Of a stretch of DNA of 64,000 bases, positions 23,521 through 34,404 are shown piece after piece. Each line of letters opens with the position of its first letter. The stretch's first letter is position 1. Under the pieces are notes generated by a model. That model was not told the origin of the DNA. It saw only the letters and a program-made list of their open reading frames with translations, and did not search any database. The DNA is taken from NCBI GenBank assembly GCA_024364735.1, contig JAGFNQ010002302.1:156444-220443 (forward strand), read 5' to 3'. Made by a program: the position numbers and the translations under genes. The DNA comes from Boesenbergia rotunda (lineage: Eukaryota > Streptophyta > Magnoliopsida > Zingiberales > Zingiberaceae).

Positions 23521-23621
23521 CAAAGCCAATCCCACCCTAAGTCAAGAGAATGGGCTCCCAGCCTTCTCTGACTCGTGCTCAGTCCCTCGGACCAAAACTC
23601 CGTGCCCAGCTTCACTCACTC

Positions 23622-23935
23622 GGGCTTCATTCAACCTAGCTTCCCAAGCTAGGACCTGGCTTCACTCACCAGGATTTCATCCAACCTAGCTTCCCAAGCT
23701 AGGACCTGCCTTCACTCACCAGGATTTTAGTCAACCTAGCTTCCCAAGCTAGGACCTGGCTTCACTCACCAGGATTTCACCTAGTCCCACTAGGTCTTTT
23801 CCACTTCACCTAGTCCCACTAAGTGTGCCTAGTCCCACTAGGTCTTTTCCACTCCACCTAGTCCCACTAGGTGTGCCTAGTCCCACTAGGTCTTTTCCAC
23901 TCCACCTAGTCCCACTAGATCTTTTCCCATGCCAG
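23622..23935. repeat. second hairpin array in solo LTR C (CCTAGC/CCTGG/CCTAGT types)
   Basis: Three tandem units of about 50 bp each hold two small hairpins: CCTAGCTTCCCAAGCTAGG and CCTGGC-TTCACTCA-CCAGG. They are followed by about six copies of CCTAGTCCCACTAGG. Each has 5-8 bp stems and loops of 3-8 nt. Stem sequences differ between classes while the layout stays the same. Confidence 0.88.
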
Positions 23936-24148
23936 CGTGTGATCTCCCGATCCACCTGGACTTAATCCAAGTTCATTCAACCAAACTTAAATCGTTGTCA
24001 ACACTAAAACAACAATTGGGCCAGACTGCATTAACAAATGGGACGCGCAACTGTGGAATGTTGAGCTTCTGAATCGTCCGCTGTGAGCTCTTTCCGATTT
24101 ACCTTAGTAGTCGGTGAAAAACTTTCGTAGAACCGAGTTGATTATCTA

Positions 24149-24308
24149 GATTCAATATTACCAAATTTAATTATTCATATTTATATTGACTAATTTATCA
24201 ATCCATTTGAACTGATAAATCGTATTTAATCAATTGGTCTAGTCACGTCTAAATGAAAATTAACCTAGTCAGAATGAACGAAAGTTAAAAAGTAACCAAC
24301 AAAACTGA
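24149..24308. other. short intergenic spacer
   Basis: Nothing recognised between the SINE end and the next transposon terminus. Confidence 0.5.
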
Positions 24309-26940
24309 GGGGGCGCTTGGTAGATGGGTTTAGGAGACTGGAATGGGAATGAAATCGGTTTCATTCCCATACCTGATGCTTGATAAATGAGAATCAAAAT
24401 TAGTGTATGATTTTGATACCCTTAATTTGATAACCTACCCACCCCTCGGTTATCACTAAACTCATTCCTCTTTTTTATTTTTTTTATCGGAGACAGTAAA
24501 GCCCCCGCCGCCCTCCCATCACGTGTCTCACCTCCCCAACGCACCGTATCCCCTTCCTCTCCAGGCGCCGCCACGCTTCTGCCCTCTCCCCACCTCACGT
24601 CGCCTCCTTCTTCCAGCGCCGCTTCCTTCTCCAGGCGCTGCCCGCTTCCTTCTCCAGGCACTACCTGCTTCTCCCTCTTCCTCACCTCGTGTCTCCTCCT
24701 TGAGCAAGGGTCTCTCATCGCTGCCGCCACGCTTCTGCCCCTCCCCACCTCTGTCGCCTCCTTCTCCCGGCGCCGCTTCCTTCTCCAGGCGCTGCCCGCT
24801 TCTCCCGAGCAAGGGTCTCTCGTCGCTGCCGCCTCTACTTCGAGAAGGGTCTCTCGTCTCCTCCTTGAGCAAGGGCCTTCCGGTTGAGGTAGGCTTCTAT
24901 TCGTTTCCAACTTTCCCTTTCTCGGTTCCAACTTTCTCTTTTTCCCCTGTTCACTTCCAACATTGGCATAATTGGTGAATGAGTTGTATGATTTGGATCT
25001 AGAATTTTCTTTTCTTTTTTTTCTATGTATAATTGTGTGCATTAGATAACCACATGTATTTTCTCTTTATGTTGGTTTACTCTCTTATCTTGATTTTTCT
25101 TAATGCATGGTTTGGTCATAATACAAGTAACGAGCTTAGCAAGATGATGAATCAGGATGCTTTCAGTTTTACTGGATGATTTCCTTTTGGTCATAATTTT
25201 CTTTCAGTTTTACTGGATGATTTCCTTTTGGTTGATAGCTGAAGATATCAGTATCGAGCTTAGCAAGATGATGAATCAGGATGTTGTATCTCTTTCATCA
25301 TTCACTTTGTTGATCTTTTTCAGATTTATTAAGATGTGAAAAGTAATGTTGTGTTTTTAGTTTTTCCACTCTACTCATATGCATCTAATCAAAAAAATCT
25401 TCTCTTCGGTTTCTCAAAACACAATTCCAACTGCTGATGGACTAGTAAAACTGTAGGTTGAGACTAAAGACAGTTATCTTTTGTTCGCTCAACATGTTCA
25501 TCATGGGAAAATATTTTGGGAGAAAGGCCAGGTCCTTTGATTTTCCTCCAACATGGTTGATCCGGAGAAATACAATAGACCACCTAAGAAAGAAGGTCAA
25601 AATGGCAAGCTGAGCGTTTGGATCTAGAATTTTCTTTTCTTTTTTTTGTATGCAACTGGTATTTTGTGATGCTAGTGTTTATGATGCTCTAATGTTTATG
25701 ACATTTATGTTTTTTTGTGACGTTTATGCCTCTCATTATTGTGACGTTTGTTCTGTTTATTCTATTTTTATATTTTATGATGCTCTAATGTTTATGACAT
25801 TTATGTTTTTTTGTTACTTTGATATGACTTGGATACTAGGATGGAGAGTAATCCTACAGAATCTGTGGGAAAGAATGTAATAGGAGGAAGAGGTAAAAAT
25901 AAAATTTTTTGGACGGAGGAGGAGAGCTAGGCATTAATAAGATGTTTGCAGGATATGACAATCGATCCTTTTTGGAAAACAGATGGAGGTTTCAAGAACA
26001 ATTACATGGTCGAGATAAGAAAGATTATGATCCAAAAGTTGCCAACATTCGTCAAATCTGTCAGTCACATTGAATCTAGGATCAAAACCTTAAAGAGGAA
26101 ATTTCACGCTATCAATGAAATGCGTAGACAAAGTGGTTGCACTTGGAATGATGTCGAAAAAAAGATAGCTTGTGAAGAAACATGATATCTTGAATGGATT
26201 AAGGTACGTGTGTTAGTCATTATTTATTTTTTCAAATTATAATGTCGTTTATGGATATGTTAAATTGTGTTCTTCTTTTTGATAGAATCACAATGATGCC
26301 AAAAGTCTCTACAATGTATCATTTTCTTATTTTTCGGAGTTAGAAATAGTATATGGCAAAGACAGAGCAACAGGTCTTGTTGCGGAAGATCCTACAATGG
26401 CTGCACAAAACATCATTGATGTGGATGCTGAGTTGACCATATCAGCTGACAATTCACCTGCTGAAATAGGAGTTGAAGTTGATTCGATGCAACATCAAGA
26501 ACCTTCTGATACATCAAGGGTATTGCACTCTAAGGAGAAAAATAAATCATCCCTTAACAAAGTTCAAAAAGCTTCGAAGAGAGCAAAGATTTCAGCTGAG
26601 CAAAATATTGATTCTGACTTCAAGTTACTCAGTGATCGGGTTGAAGGATTTATGCAAACTGTTAGCTCACACTTTGAGTCAATGTCAACTTGGGTTCAAG
26701 GTAAATCCTCAAAAATGCAGAAGTTCTTGAGATGTTGGATAAGTATGGATTCATTGGTAAGAACAAGTACAAGACTGCTCAAGTTATTTGTAAAGATCCT
26801 ATGAAAGTTGAGTTATTATTCAATTTGGATTCCTCTGAAGTTGCAGATTTTGTGCTCAGTTGCTTGTAGTAATACACTTGCGATGAATATATTTTGAGAG
26901 GTAGTCATATTTTGAGAGGTACATTTTGTGCTCAGTTATT
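24309..26940 (+). mobile_element. Harbinger-type element with Myb/SANT ORF1; right end unresolved
   Basis: The left terminus GGGGGCGCTTGGTAG and the next 120 bp match the ends of the gene-capturing element at 15410-18377, including the AGACAGTAAAGCCCCCGC block near 24491. The base triplet before it is TGA where TAA would be expected. A C-rich leader region (24500-24900, with internal repeats of CTTCTCCAGGCGCTGCCCGC) precedes an ORF1 pseudogene. No inverse terminus was found before the N gap, so the right end is uncertain and may lie in the gap. The duplicated words around TTTTACTGGATGATTTCC at 25165 and 25205 are local. Confidence 0.65.
25841..26868 (+). pseudogene. Myb/SANT-like ORF1 pseudogene of the Harbinger-type element
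   Basis: ATG at 25841 opens a frame with FWTEEE, a stop, then LIRCLQDMTIDPFWKTDGGF and the family block RIKTLKRKFHAINEMRRQSG. This is a Myb/SANT-like DNA-binding domain of the type found in plant L10-interacting-MYB and Harbinger ORF1 proteins. A second stop replaces Trp in a ..EET(W)YLEW context near 26183. A GT..AG intron (about 26203-26285) follows. Exon 2 carries FSYFSELEIVYGKDRATG, an acidic and Lys-rich linker, and after a frameshift near 26715 a C-terminal helix region (FIGKNKYKTAQVI). It has two nonsense changes and one shift. Confidence 0.78.
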
Positions 26941-27063
26941 AACTTTTGTAGTATTTTGCACATCTTGAGTTAATCTTGTGTGTTGAGATGAATTTCAAGT
27001 ACTGGCAAGAAGTGGTTTAATGTAACTTTTGTAGTATTCATTTGTGTTCTTTGGATTGGCAGA

Positions 27064-27495
27064 NNNNNNNNNNNNNNNNNNNNNNNNNNNNNNNNNNNNN
27101 NNNNNNNNNNNNNNNNNNNNNNNNNNNNNNNNNNNNNNNNNNNNNNNNNNNNNNNNNNNNNNNNNNNNNNNNNNNNNNNNNNNNNNNNNNNNNNNNNNNN
27201 NNNNNNNNNNNNNNNNNNNNNNNNNNNNNNNNNNNNNNNNNNNNNNNNNNNNNNNNNNNNNNNNNNNNNNNNNNNNNNNNNNNNNNNNNNNNNNNNNNNN
27301 NNNNNNNNNNNNNNNNNNNNNNNNNNNNNNNNNNNNNNNNNNNNNNNNNNNNNNNNNNNNNNNNNNNNNNNNNNNNNNNNNNNNNNNNNNNNNNNNNNNN
27401 NNNNNNNNNNNNNNNNNNNNNNNNNNNNNNNNNNNNNNNNNNNNNNNNNNNNNNNNNNNNNNNNNNNNNNNNNNNNNNNNNNNNNNNNNNNNNNN
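27064..27495. other. assembly gap (N run, 432 bases)
   Basis: All bases are N. Open frames reported across it are meaningless. The missing 5' exons of the oxidoreductase gene and the right end of the preceding transposon may be in it; the real gap length may differ from the N count. Confidence 0.98.
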
Positions 27496-27568
27496 TCTTT
27501 CATTTCGGTTTTCTATTCATGACTAATCATCATTTGGATTTATAATCAGTCTTACTTGATTCATGTAG

Positions 27569-30500
27569 GTCAATAATTGGAATCGCTTCAATGTAAATAC
27601 TGGGGGAACACTAGTTGAGAAGTGCTGCCACTTCTTCGATTTGATGAGGCTCTTTGCAGCTGCCAATCCTGTCCGTGTGATGGCTTCTGGATCTATTGAT
27701 GTTAACCACAAGGACGAGATTTATGATGGAAAGGTCATCTCTTGCAATCTTGTTTATCATTAGTTAAATGAAGATCGTTTGAAGAGACAAAAGTTTGAAT
27801 GTTTGCTAACTGATTCTACCACATTCATCCTTATAATCTTCTCTTCTTTATTCAATATTCTTGAGGTTTTCTAGGTCAATGGACTGATGCTAATTACCTT
27901 ATTTGTCTAGTGATTAGCATCCATCAAACGGTAGCTAGAAATTGAGAATAGAACAGTAAAGGTGAGAACGTTTATCAATAGATTTATTTAAACAGAGCAA
28001 TGATGGCATTCTCCTATCAACATCTTGCTTTCCTATTAGTATTATTAAGATGAGTTGGAAAGCTAGCTGTTCGGCAATTGCTCCATCATGTAGGTGTGAT
28101 TTGGGTGGTTGACTAGAGATCTGCTCTCACTCAAGGTAGTAATGTATTTTGTGCATTAATTGTGATGTTAGTTCCACATTGGAAAATGCAAACCCATTTT
28201 AGTGCTTGTGTGGTGTCTTCCATTCTCAATTGGCTAGTTCTTTTTGGCTGGATTTTGTCTCCACTCCATTCAACATGGTCGTCATGAACATTGAGCAGAA
28301 ATATCCTCTGCTCGGACCTTAGCTCCTGTTCCACATGGAGAGTGCAAGGTTCTTTCAATGGTTGTGTGTGAGAACTTCCCTCTCTCAATCGTGCATAGCC
28401 AATGGAAGCTGACAATTTTTACTATTGCCTGTATCCATTATGGACACAAAAGATAATGCAACACAAATTTTTGCAATTTCATTGAAGAATTTACTTAGTT
28501 GATGTTTGCCATCACCAATTTTATATTTAGCAAGTATGAAGATTTGTTCCTGTCTCATATCATAGCCATGAGCTTGCTTAGTACCTTGTGAGTACGGTTG
28601 TGTATCCAATGAGAGAAAGGAAAAAGGGAGGAGAGAGAAAACTCAAACATTTCTTTGGACAGAAGTAGATTAGGGAAACAGAGGCAAGGAAAATTTTCTC
28701 AATTTTTTGTACAAATCAGACCAAAACTATCACAGAAGGTGCTTCACTTGCCCTCTCTGTTGCCATAGTCTTTGCCTTCAATTGTTTTTGTGGCCTTTCC
28801 AATACCATTGTCCAGTCTCTTTAAAAAAAATGAAAATATAATAAAATTTCTCTTCTTATTCTACTCCCTTCAGCAAAACACAACTAGAGAAAATACTAAA
28901 ACACATCTTTTATCTTCTCTTCATTTTCCCTGTGTTTCTGTTTTTCTCTTAAATTTTCTGTTCTTCCAAGAAAGCACAACCTTTAAAAGAGGAAATGAAG
29001 GAAAACAAGTGCATGCCTGATCTCACGTCATTTGAGTTCAGCTATCTAAACAAGGGAACCAATTCTTCCCTCCCTTTCCTTTCGTTCTCCTACAAATTCC
29101 TCAATTCAGATAGATCCTTTTGGATAATACTTAACATTGACCTTTTGATTTCATATCAAAGGACATATTCTACTAGTGACTGCTATTATTTTAACATTCA
29201 TTTGATCTTTCAATACTTTTGTCTATTACCACTCGTTGATTTCTTCATTGTGCATGACTTGTCATTCTTAGTGGGATAGATATAATCACTGCAGTTGGGA
29301 TTCCATATTTATATATCCTCAATGGGGGAGTTGCTAAATCTTTTCTCAGGAGGTTTCTTGGTCTTATTTTATTTCATCCTCTCCATTAGTTGGAACCTTG
29401 GAGTCAAATCTTGCGCGCAGCAATGAGAATGCCTTCTGTAAGACTGATAAATAGGTGACTAGAGAGCTTAGTGAAACATCCTCTTTTCTTGCGATGAAAG
29501 GGTGTCACAGACATTGATCCTCCTTAGACTGTCTCAGCAGGAGTTTTCGATCGAACTGTCGTCTATTAATCTTAAATAGAAAAACAAAGTGTACATACCA
29601 TTAGCGCTGTGGTTTTCTTTATCTGGTCACGCATTTCATCGTTCCATGTAGTGAAAAAAGTATTGTTCTTCAGTAAGAAGGGAGTTTCATTTTCTGTGAG
29701 AAATATGCATTAAAAAATAATATATTTTGTTAATAATGATATATGCAAATTTTGATGTGAATTACGACAATATCCTCATAGTCGAATGTTGTAAATAGGT
29801 GCCAGACATCATTGATAATGCGTTCGTGATAGTGGAGTTTGATAATGGTTCTCGTGGAATGCTTGATTTATGCATGTTTGCCGAAGGCAGCAAGAATGAG
29901 CAAGAAATATCTGTTGTAGGTGACATTGGAAAGGTATGATGACTCAACTATTTCTGTTATTGTCCTTGGACGTTTTCATTCATGAACTTTCTCATGCCTT
30001 CTCTACAACATAAAATATGTGTGTTTTTTTCTCAATACTAAAAGGAGGTTATTGTTATATAGTCTTTTGTTACTATAGGTAACTCAGTAACTTTTTTTAA
30101 CAGGGCGAGGCATTTGTTCCTGAGAGTATTATTCGTGTCGGCCTTAGAGCTGAAGGGAGGACAGGGGTGAAGACTGAAAAAGCTGAGGATGGACGAATTA
30201 AGTATGCATTCTCAATCATTACATTTTAATCTATTTTCTATTTAGGAGATACATAATTGTATGAATTGAATTCCTTATAATTCTTGAAGTTTAAATCTTC
30301 AAAGATTCTTAGCAAATTGTCACTTGTCTAAGTTGCCTGAAGGTTTTTAATTCTTGAAGTTCAAATCTTCAAATATTCTTAGCAAATCGTCACTTATCTA
30401 AGTTGCCTGAAGGTTTTTATTATAACAAATATCAACTTCACAAATTTGAATCAACTTTTGTCATGAAGTGTTTCAATATTTAATTTTTAGTAACATATGT

Positions 30501-33500
30501 TATTTGTTCATCTCATAACTCATGGTCCACAATATCAACATCAAGTTGTGGTTCACCCCATTTTTAGGTTAGCTAAATGAATCTGAAACATTCATTTTAG
30601 ACGAAATAAACATATTATGGATGATTACAATCAGGAGTTATGTCGGCCATCATGAGTGATATTTTTCATTACACTTGTCAATAGGCGCACGTGAAGCTCT
30701 ATAACACCTGTACCTGAGCGAACGAGCATGGACAAGCGGAACATGCTTTCATCGCAACTGAATCACTTATTCTTTGTTGGTTGGTGTCTTTTGAGAGAAG
30801 TTCTGAATCATTTAATAGCATGAGAAAAACTCTGAGTTGAAGCTCATCCTTCATCAGGAGAAGCTTTGACATTTACGAGAAGCTTGCATTGATTCCTCCC
30901 AATCAAATCCTCCTCTTTTGTATCAAAACCCTTAAGCTTCCTTAAACATCCGCTCATGAGGGAGATGTTGATGCTGTGTCTTGACTTGCCTTTTTCATTC
31001 CCCATAGGTAAACTTCCTTATCTCCTTCCTCTTTTTCTTCTTTCCCCTCCCCTTCACTGTCATAGCGGCTAACACCATTTGTTGATGTAGCCAAAACGAC
31101 ACAAAACAATTTCGTTCCAGCCAGGGATCAAAAACTTAGTTCGAAACAAATATTTTAAACCTTAACATAAACTAATATTTAGGGGTGCATGACAGTATAA
31201 GATGTTGGTGGTTCTGCTAGAGTTTCATTATACCAACTTTGATGAGTTACCCATGTGAGGTGCCTAGTAGCTTCTCTTGCAAAGAGTGCAAATTTTATTA
31301 TTGACGGGATGAACATGGGTAGGGAAGCATTGGTTTTTGACCAAAATATGATCTGACTAGTCTTTTTGGTCGAGAAAAATTAACCCAAAACTAAGACTTC
31401 ACCTGAGTATGAGGTTAGGTGGGATATCTTTTTTTAGGTTAGGCCAAAATTGATTAGTCAACTGAATGCTTATTAGCAGATTAATTGATTAAGGCTCCCA
31501 TTTATCTGGAAGTCTATTCGCCATTTTTCTGGAAGAACCACTTGCAAAAAGGGATGAAAACCTCTTCCGTGGAAATGTTTTTGGCTAAAATTTCTTCCAC
31601 ATGAAATTGCTTCGGAAGCAGTTGACTTCCACCTTTAATACAATTCCCTATATTTACCCTAGCGGCAACACACAACTCCATGAGGAAGCTTTGTGTTGAG
31701 TCATCAAAAGTCAACAAAATTGATTGGGCACGCAATGTAGAGTTCATGAGAAAGCTCAATGTAGAGTCGTTGAAAGACAACAAAATTATGCTGTAGCTGT
31801 TCTAATTTTCTTCATTTACAAAAGGATTAGTTGCTGAATTTGTCACATATTTTATGACTTTTAACAAAGGTGTTTTTAAAAATAACTAGTCTACCTTATA
31901 TTTTAAAACATTCAACAAACCTATCACATTTTTTTAAAATTATTAATCTATAATATACTATACAAAAAACATAATAAATATATCACATAAATAAAAAATT
32001 CCAGTAAGAATCTGTGTTAATTGATGATATACTAATTAATGCATGACACGGTAGATTATATGAATGGGAAATGATTTGCATAGTGAAAGTGAATGGCTCA
32101 GTGAAAATTTTGATCGTCAATCGGCGGCACGTCCAATGTTTGATTGCCGATCGGACACCACCAGCGGCCTCCGATCGGCGCCCCGAATCAAACTATACCT
32201 TGGGAGGATGGTGAACTCGTCGGGATCGCCGGCAATGGTGAATCCGTAGGGATCGATGGTGAATGATGCGAGATCGTAATTGCGGGGATCCCCAATGGGT
32301 TCACCGTGCCTCCTAGGGTATAGTTTGGTTCGGGGTGGCGGTCGGAGGCCGCCGATGGTGTCCGATCGATGATTGGACGTCGGATGTGCCGCCGATTGAC
32401 AATCAAAATTTTCATTGAGACATTTATTTTTACTGTGCGTATCATTACTCTATATGAATAAACAAGTGATTAGGAACGAGTACACTTATTAGTTAAATGG
32501 ATTCTTAATAGAAGTTTACATGTGTGCTAGATATTTTATAGTTTTATATACTACATAATAAGTTAGTTATTAGTTATTATTATTATTTTTAAATACGTGA
32601 GTAAGTGACAGATTTGTTAAAAGTTGGAAAGTTTATGATAGATTTGTTATTTTGAATGTATGTGATAAATTTTTTAGAAGTTGCAAACTATGTAACAAAT
32701 TTAACAATTAACCTTTCATAAAAATACTGATTGTCATTGGTAAAAGGTGCAAGCTAGTAGAAATTTGCAATTGTATTCATTTAACTTGGGAGGTTTTTCT
32801 TTTGCATATGATACCAAGTATAAGTTCCTTTTACTTAGAATCATCCACCTTTGCTCACATATTGGCATGATTATGGCTTGTTTATTTGAATGGATAGATA
32901 GAGGAAAGAGGGGAGGGTAGAGAAAGAACAAGGACGCACATGAACCATTGATCATCCATTTGTTTTTTTTTACATAAGCAGTCATTGTATCCTATCTGAG
33001 TCCTAGGTTTGTGCATCTAAACTTCTGTTTATTCTTGTAGAAATGAGAGGAAGGGGATGAAAGGAAGGAAGAGAGAGAAGAGAGGAAAGGAGGGGGAAAA
33101 CTCATTGTCTGCATTACCTGACTTTGCCTTAGGAGACGAGAAGGAAAATGTTGAACTTGTCCTTGTCTTCAGTGATCCACTGTTGCTAGCGAATTCCTCC
33201 CAAATTCTCATTAACGCCCCCAGCCCTACTGAGCAATCACTGAGGACTCCTAAACCCTTATTCGGCTGTTCTACAGCCCTCGCCTTCTGTGAACAGAGTT
33301 CTCACCTGCCACTCCCAGCTTTTTTTGATGGCTACTTCCGAGCCCTTGCTGATTACTCTCAAGCCCTTACATCTATAGAGACAAAGGGATTAAAGAAGGA
33401 CTTTCACCTTGATCTAGTCCCGTCTGCTTGATTTTGGGCAGATGTATTTCAAGAGAAAAAGCACTCTGTGAAGAGAAAAGTTGGCTTCATTTTGTCAGTT

Positions 33501-33882
33501 CTCCACTGGTTTGAATGAGAAAAATCTCTTCAAAACTGGAATTCTCCTCTCCTCCCTTAAGAATTCCATCATGGTAAACAAGCCCTAAATGAGACCAGAA
33601 AAGACCATGATCTTTAACATTGTCAAAAAATAAGAAATTGAGTTATTTTACCATTCTTACTGTCTTTTCATGTTTTCTTACTCCTCTAGGTACGACGGAC
33701 TTCATCATGGATCAAGCTACTTGGAACACATGCATTTGTTATCAATGCTTAAAGGCGAAGGTCTTGGTGCTCCTGCCGTCAAGTTGACAGATGGTTTGCT
33801 ATCTGTAGCCATCGGCGTTGCTGCTCAACTTTCTATCGAGAAGGGACGTTTCATTGCTATTCAAGAAGTACTTCAAGAATAG
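27569..33882 (+). CDS. Gfo/Idh/MocA-type oxidoreductase, C-terminal half (5' exons missing)
   Basis: Four exons, 27569-27733, 29799-29933, 30104-30201 and 33690-33882, join in phase to 196 codons ending in TAG at 33880-33882. Exon 1 holds the family's catalytic-site motif [17 protein letters not shown], whose His lies at the substrate site in MocA-like enzymes. Later exons form the C-terminal beta-sheet domain ([48 protein letters not shown]) and end with a helix ([10 protein letters not shown]). These proteins bind NAD(P) through an N-terminal Rossmann fold, which is not present here; its exons should be in or left of the N gap, where a transposon ends. The visible exons have no stop or frameshift, so the gene may be intact in the real genome. 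Introns are long (2.1 kb, 0.17 kb, 3.5 kb); the last holds a Mutator-type MITE and another possible MITE. A Copia element lies 198 bp behind the stop and may affect the 3' end of the transcript. Confidence 0.85.
27734..29798 (+). other. intron of the oxidoreductase gene (2.07 kb)
   Basis: It is AT-rich and non-coding. A loose pair of related words (TTCCACATTGGAAAATGCAA near 28170 and TTCCACATGGAGAGTGCAAG near 28330) suggests an old small insertion with duplicated parts. No element ends are clear. Confidence 0.5.
30281..30420 (+). repeat. 70-bp tandem duplication in the last intron
   Basis: The segments 30281-30350 and 30351-30420 both begin with TTCTTGAAGT and contain AAGTTGCCTGAAGGTTTTTA, with about four differences. 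It is a simple local duplication. Confidence 0.92.
32057..32459. mobile_element. Mutator-type MITE (foldback) in the last intron
   Basis: The body is 32066-32450 (385 bp). The arms 32066-32215 and 32300-32450 are inverted copies with about 80-85% identity over more than 110 bp. Both contain GTCAATCGGCGGCAC, ATCGGACACCA and AAACTATACC. The 9-bp repeat TATATGAAT flanks it at 32057-32065 and 32451-32459. Long inverted repeats with a 9-bp target duplication point to Mutator-like elements. It has no coding capacity. Confidence 0.85.
32874..33585. mobile_element. possible MITE in the last intron
   Basis: The left edge GGCTTGTTTATTTGAATGGA and the right edge (reverse complement AGGGCTTGTTTACCATGATG) form an imperfect terminal inverted repeat. 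TTA and TAA are next to the ends but are not an exact direct duplication. The inside has an open frame at 33057-33431 with no recognisable domain. Class and exact ends are uncertain. Confidence 0.45.
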
Positions 33883-34080
33883 AAATTGTTGCTCTTCTAC
33901 AAGGTATTTTTCTGCTTGAAATGTAGAGTTTCACCCGTGTATGCTGCGGTGCCTTATCTAATACCGAATTCCATAAACAATCATGCAATATTATTTACAA
34001 ACTGTACACGATTTTTTTTTTTAACCTTCTTAGGGGTTTAAACTGAATCACTTCAATTTTGTATTATGGTAAATATGTTT

Positions 34081-34404
34081 TGTTGGAAAGAAAAGGATGA
34101 TGAGGTAGGAGGTGTAGAGAGAAAAGAGAGAACAAAATATACTTCAAGTAGCAATTGAAACTCACAAATTGAACTCACACAATTACAAACACCCTCATGG
34201 GTTATTTATACTAACTTGGTTGACAAGATTTAATCAAATACATATAGTATTTCAAGAGATCAACTTTAAGGTCATTTATTGCCTTTGAATTGATGGTGAA
34301 TTGAACACTTTGCTAATTTGATTTTCACCTCTTCATGTCTTCATGTAGTGACCAATTTTGCTTTTGCTTTAGAAGATGTGCAACATTTGATGTCAACTAC
34401 AACA
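34081..34404 (-). repeat. 3' LTR of the Copia element
   Basis: It starts TGTTGGAAAG and ends ACTACAACA on the plus strand; it has the same length as its partner at 38411-38734. Confidence 0.95.

Larger units (their letters stand above)
21647..24041 (-). mobile_element. solo LTR C, rich in short hairpin repeats
   Basis: The body is 21652-24036 (2385 bp), with TGTTGG at the left edge, TTAACA at the right edge and AATGG duplicated at 21647-21651 and 24037-24041. Orientation is minus: the G run near 21677-21687 would be the CCCCCC run found near the 3' end of related LTRs (compare elements A and B). No gag, pol, primer site or polypurine tract is inside, so it is best read as a solo LTR left by recombination. 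About 60% of it is hairpin repeats (22485-23520 and 23622-23935). Open frames in it are products of those repeats. Confidence 0.75.
21544..24148 (+). mobile_element. degenerate SINE (family 1) split by a solo LTR
   Basis: The 5' half (about 21544-21651) has GGCTATGGTATAACGG and GGTTCAATCTC at the box A and box B positions of the SINE at 966. The 3' half (24042-24148) carries the remainder (ATCGTCCGCTGTGAGCTCTTTCCG.. type, shortened here to the match region). The two halves are joined by the 5-bp duplication AATGG around the LTR element at 21652-24036. The SINE therefore predates that insertion. Confidence 0.78.

Noticed and set aside
21652..24036. complete LTR retrotransposon
   Set aside because: No primer site, purine tract, second LTR or gag/pol; a solo LTR explains the TG..CA ends and the 5-bp duplication.
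24422..25042. 206-codon open frame (-) and its partner 24523-24978 (+)
   Set aside because: Low-complexity frames from a C-rich repetitive leader inside a transposon; no domain.
27042..27545. open frames across the N run
   Set aside because: They consist almost only of unknown residues.
33057..33431. 124-codon open frame in the last intron of the oxidoreductase gene
   Set aside because: No known domain, lies inside a probable MITE and an intron; no promoter context.
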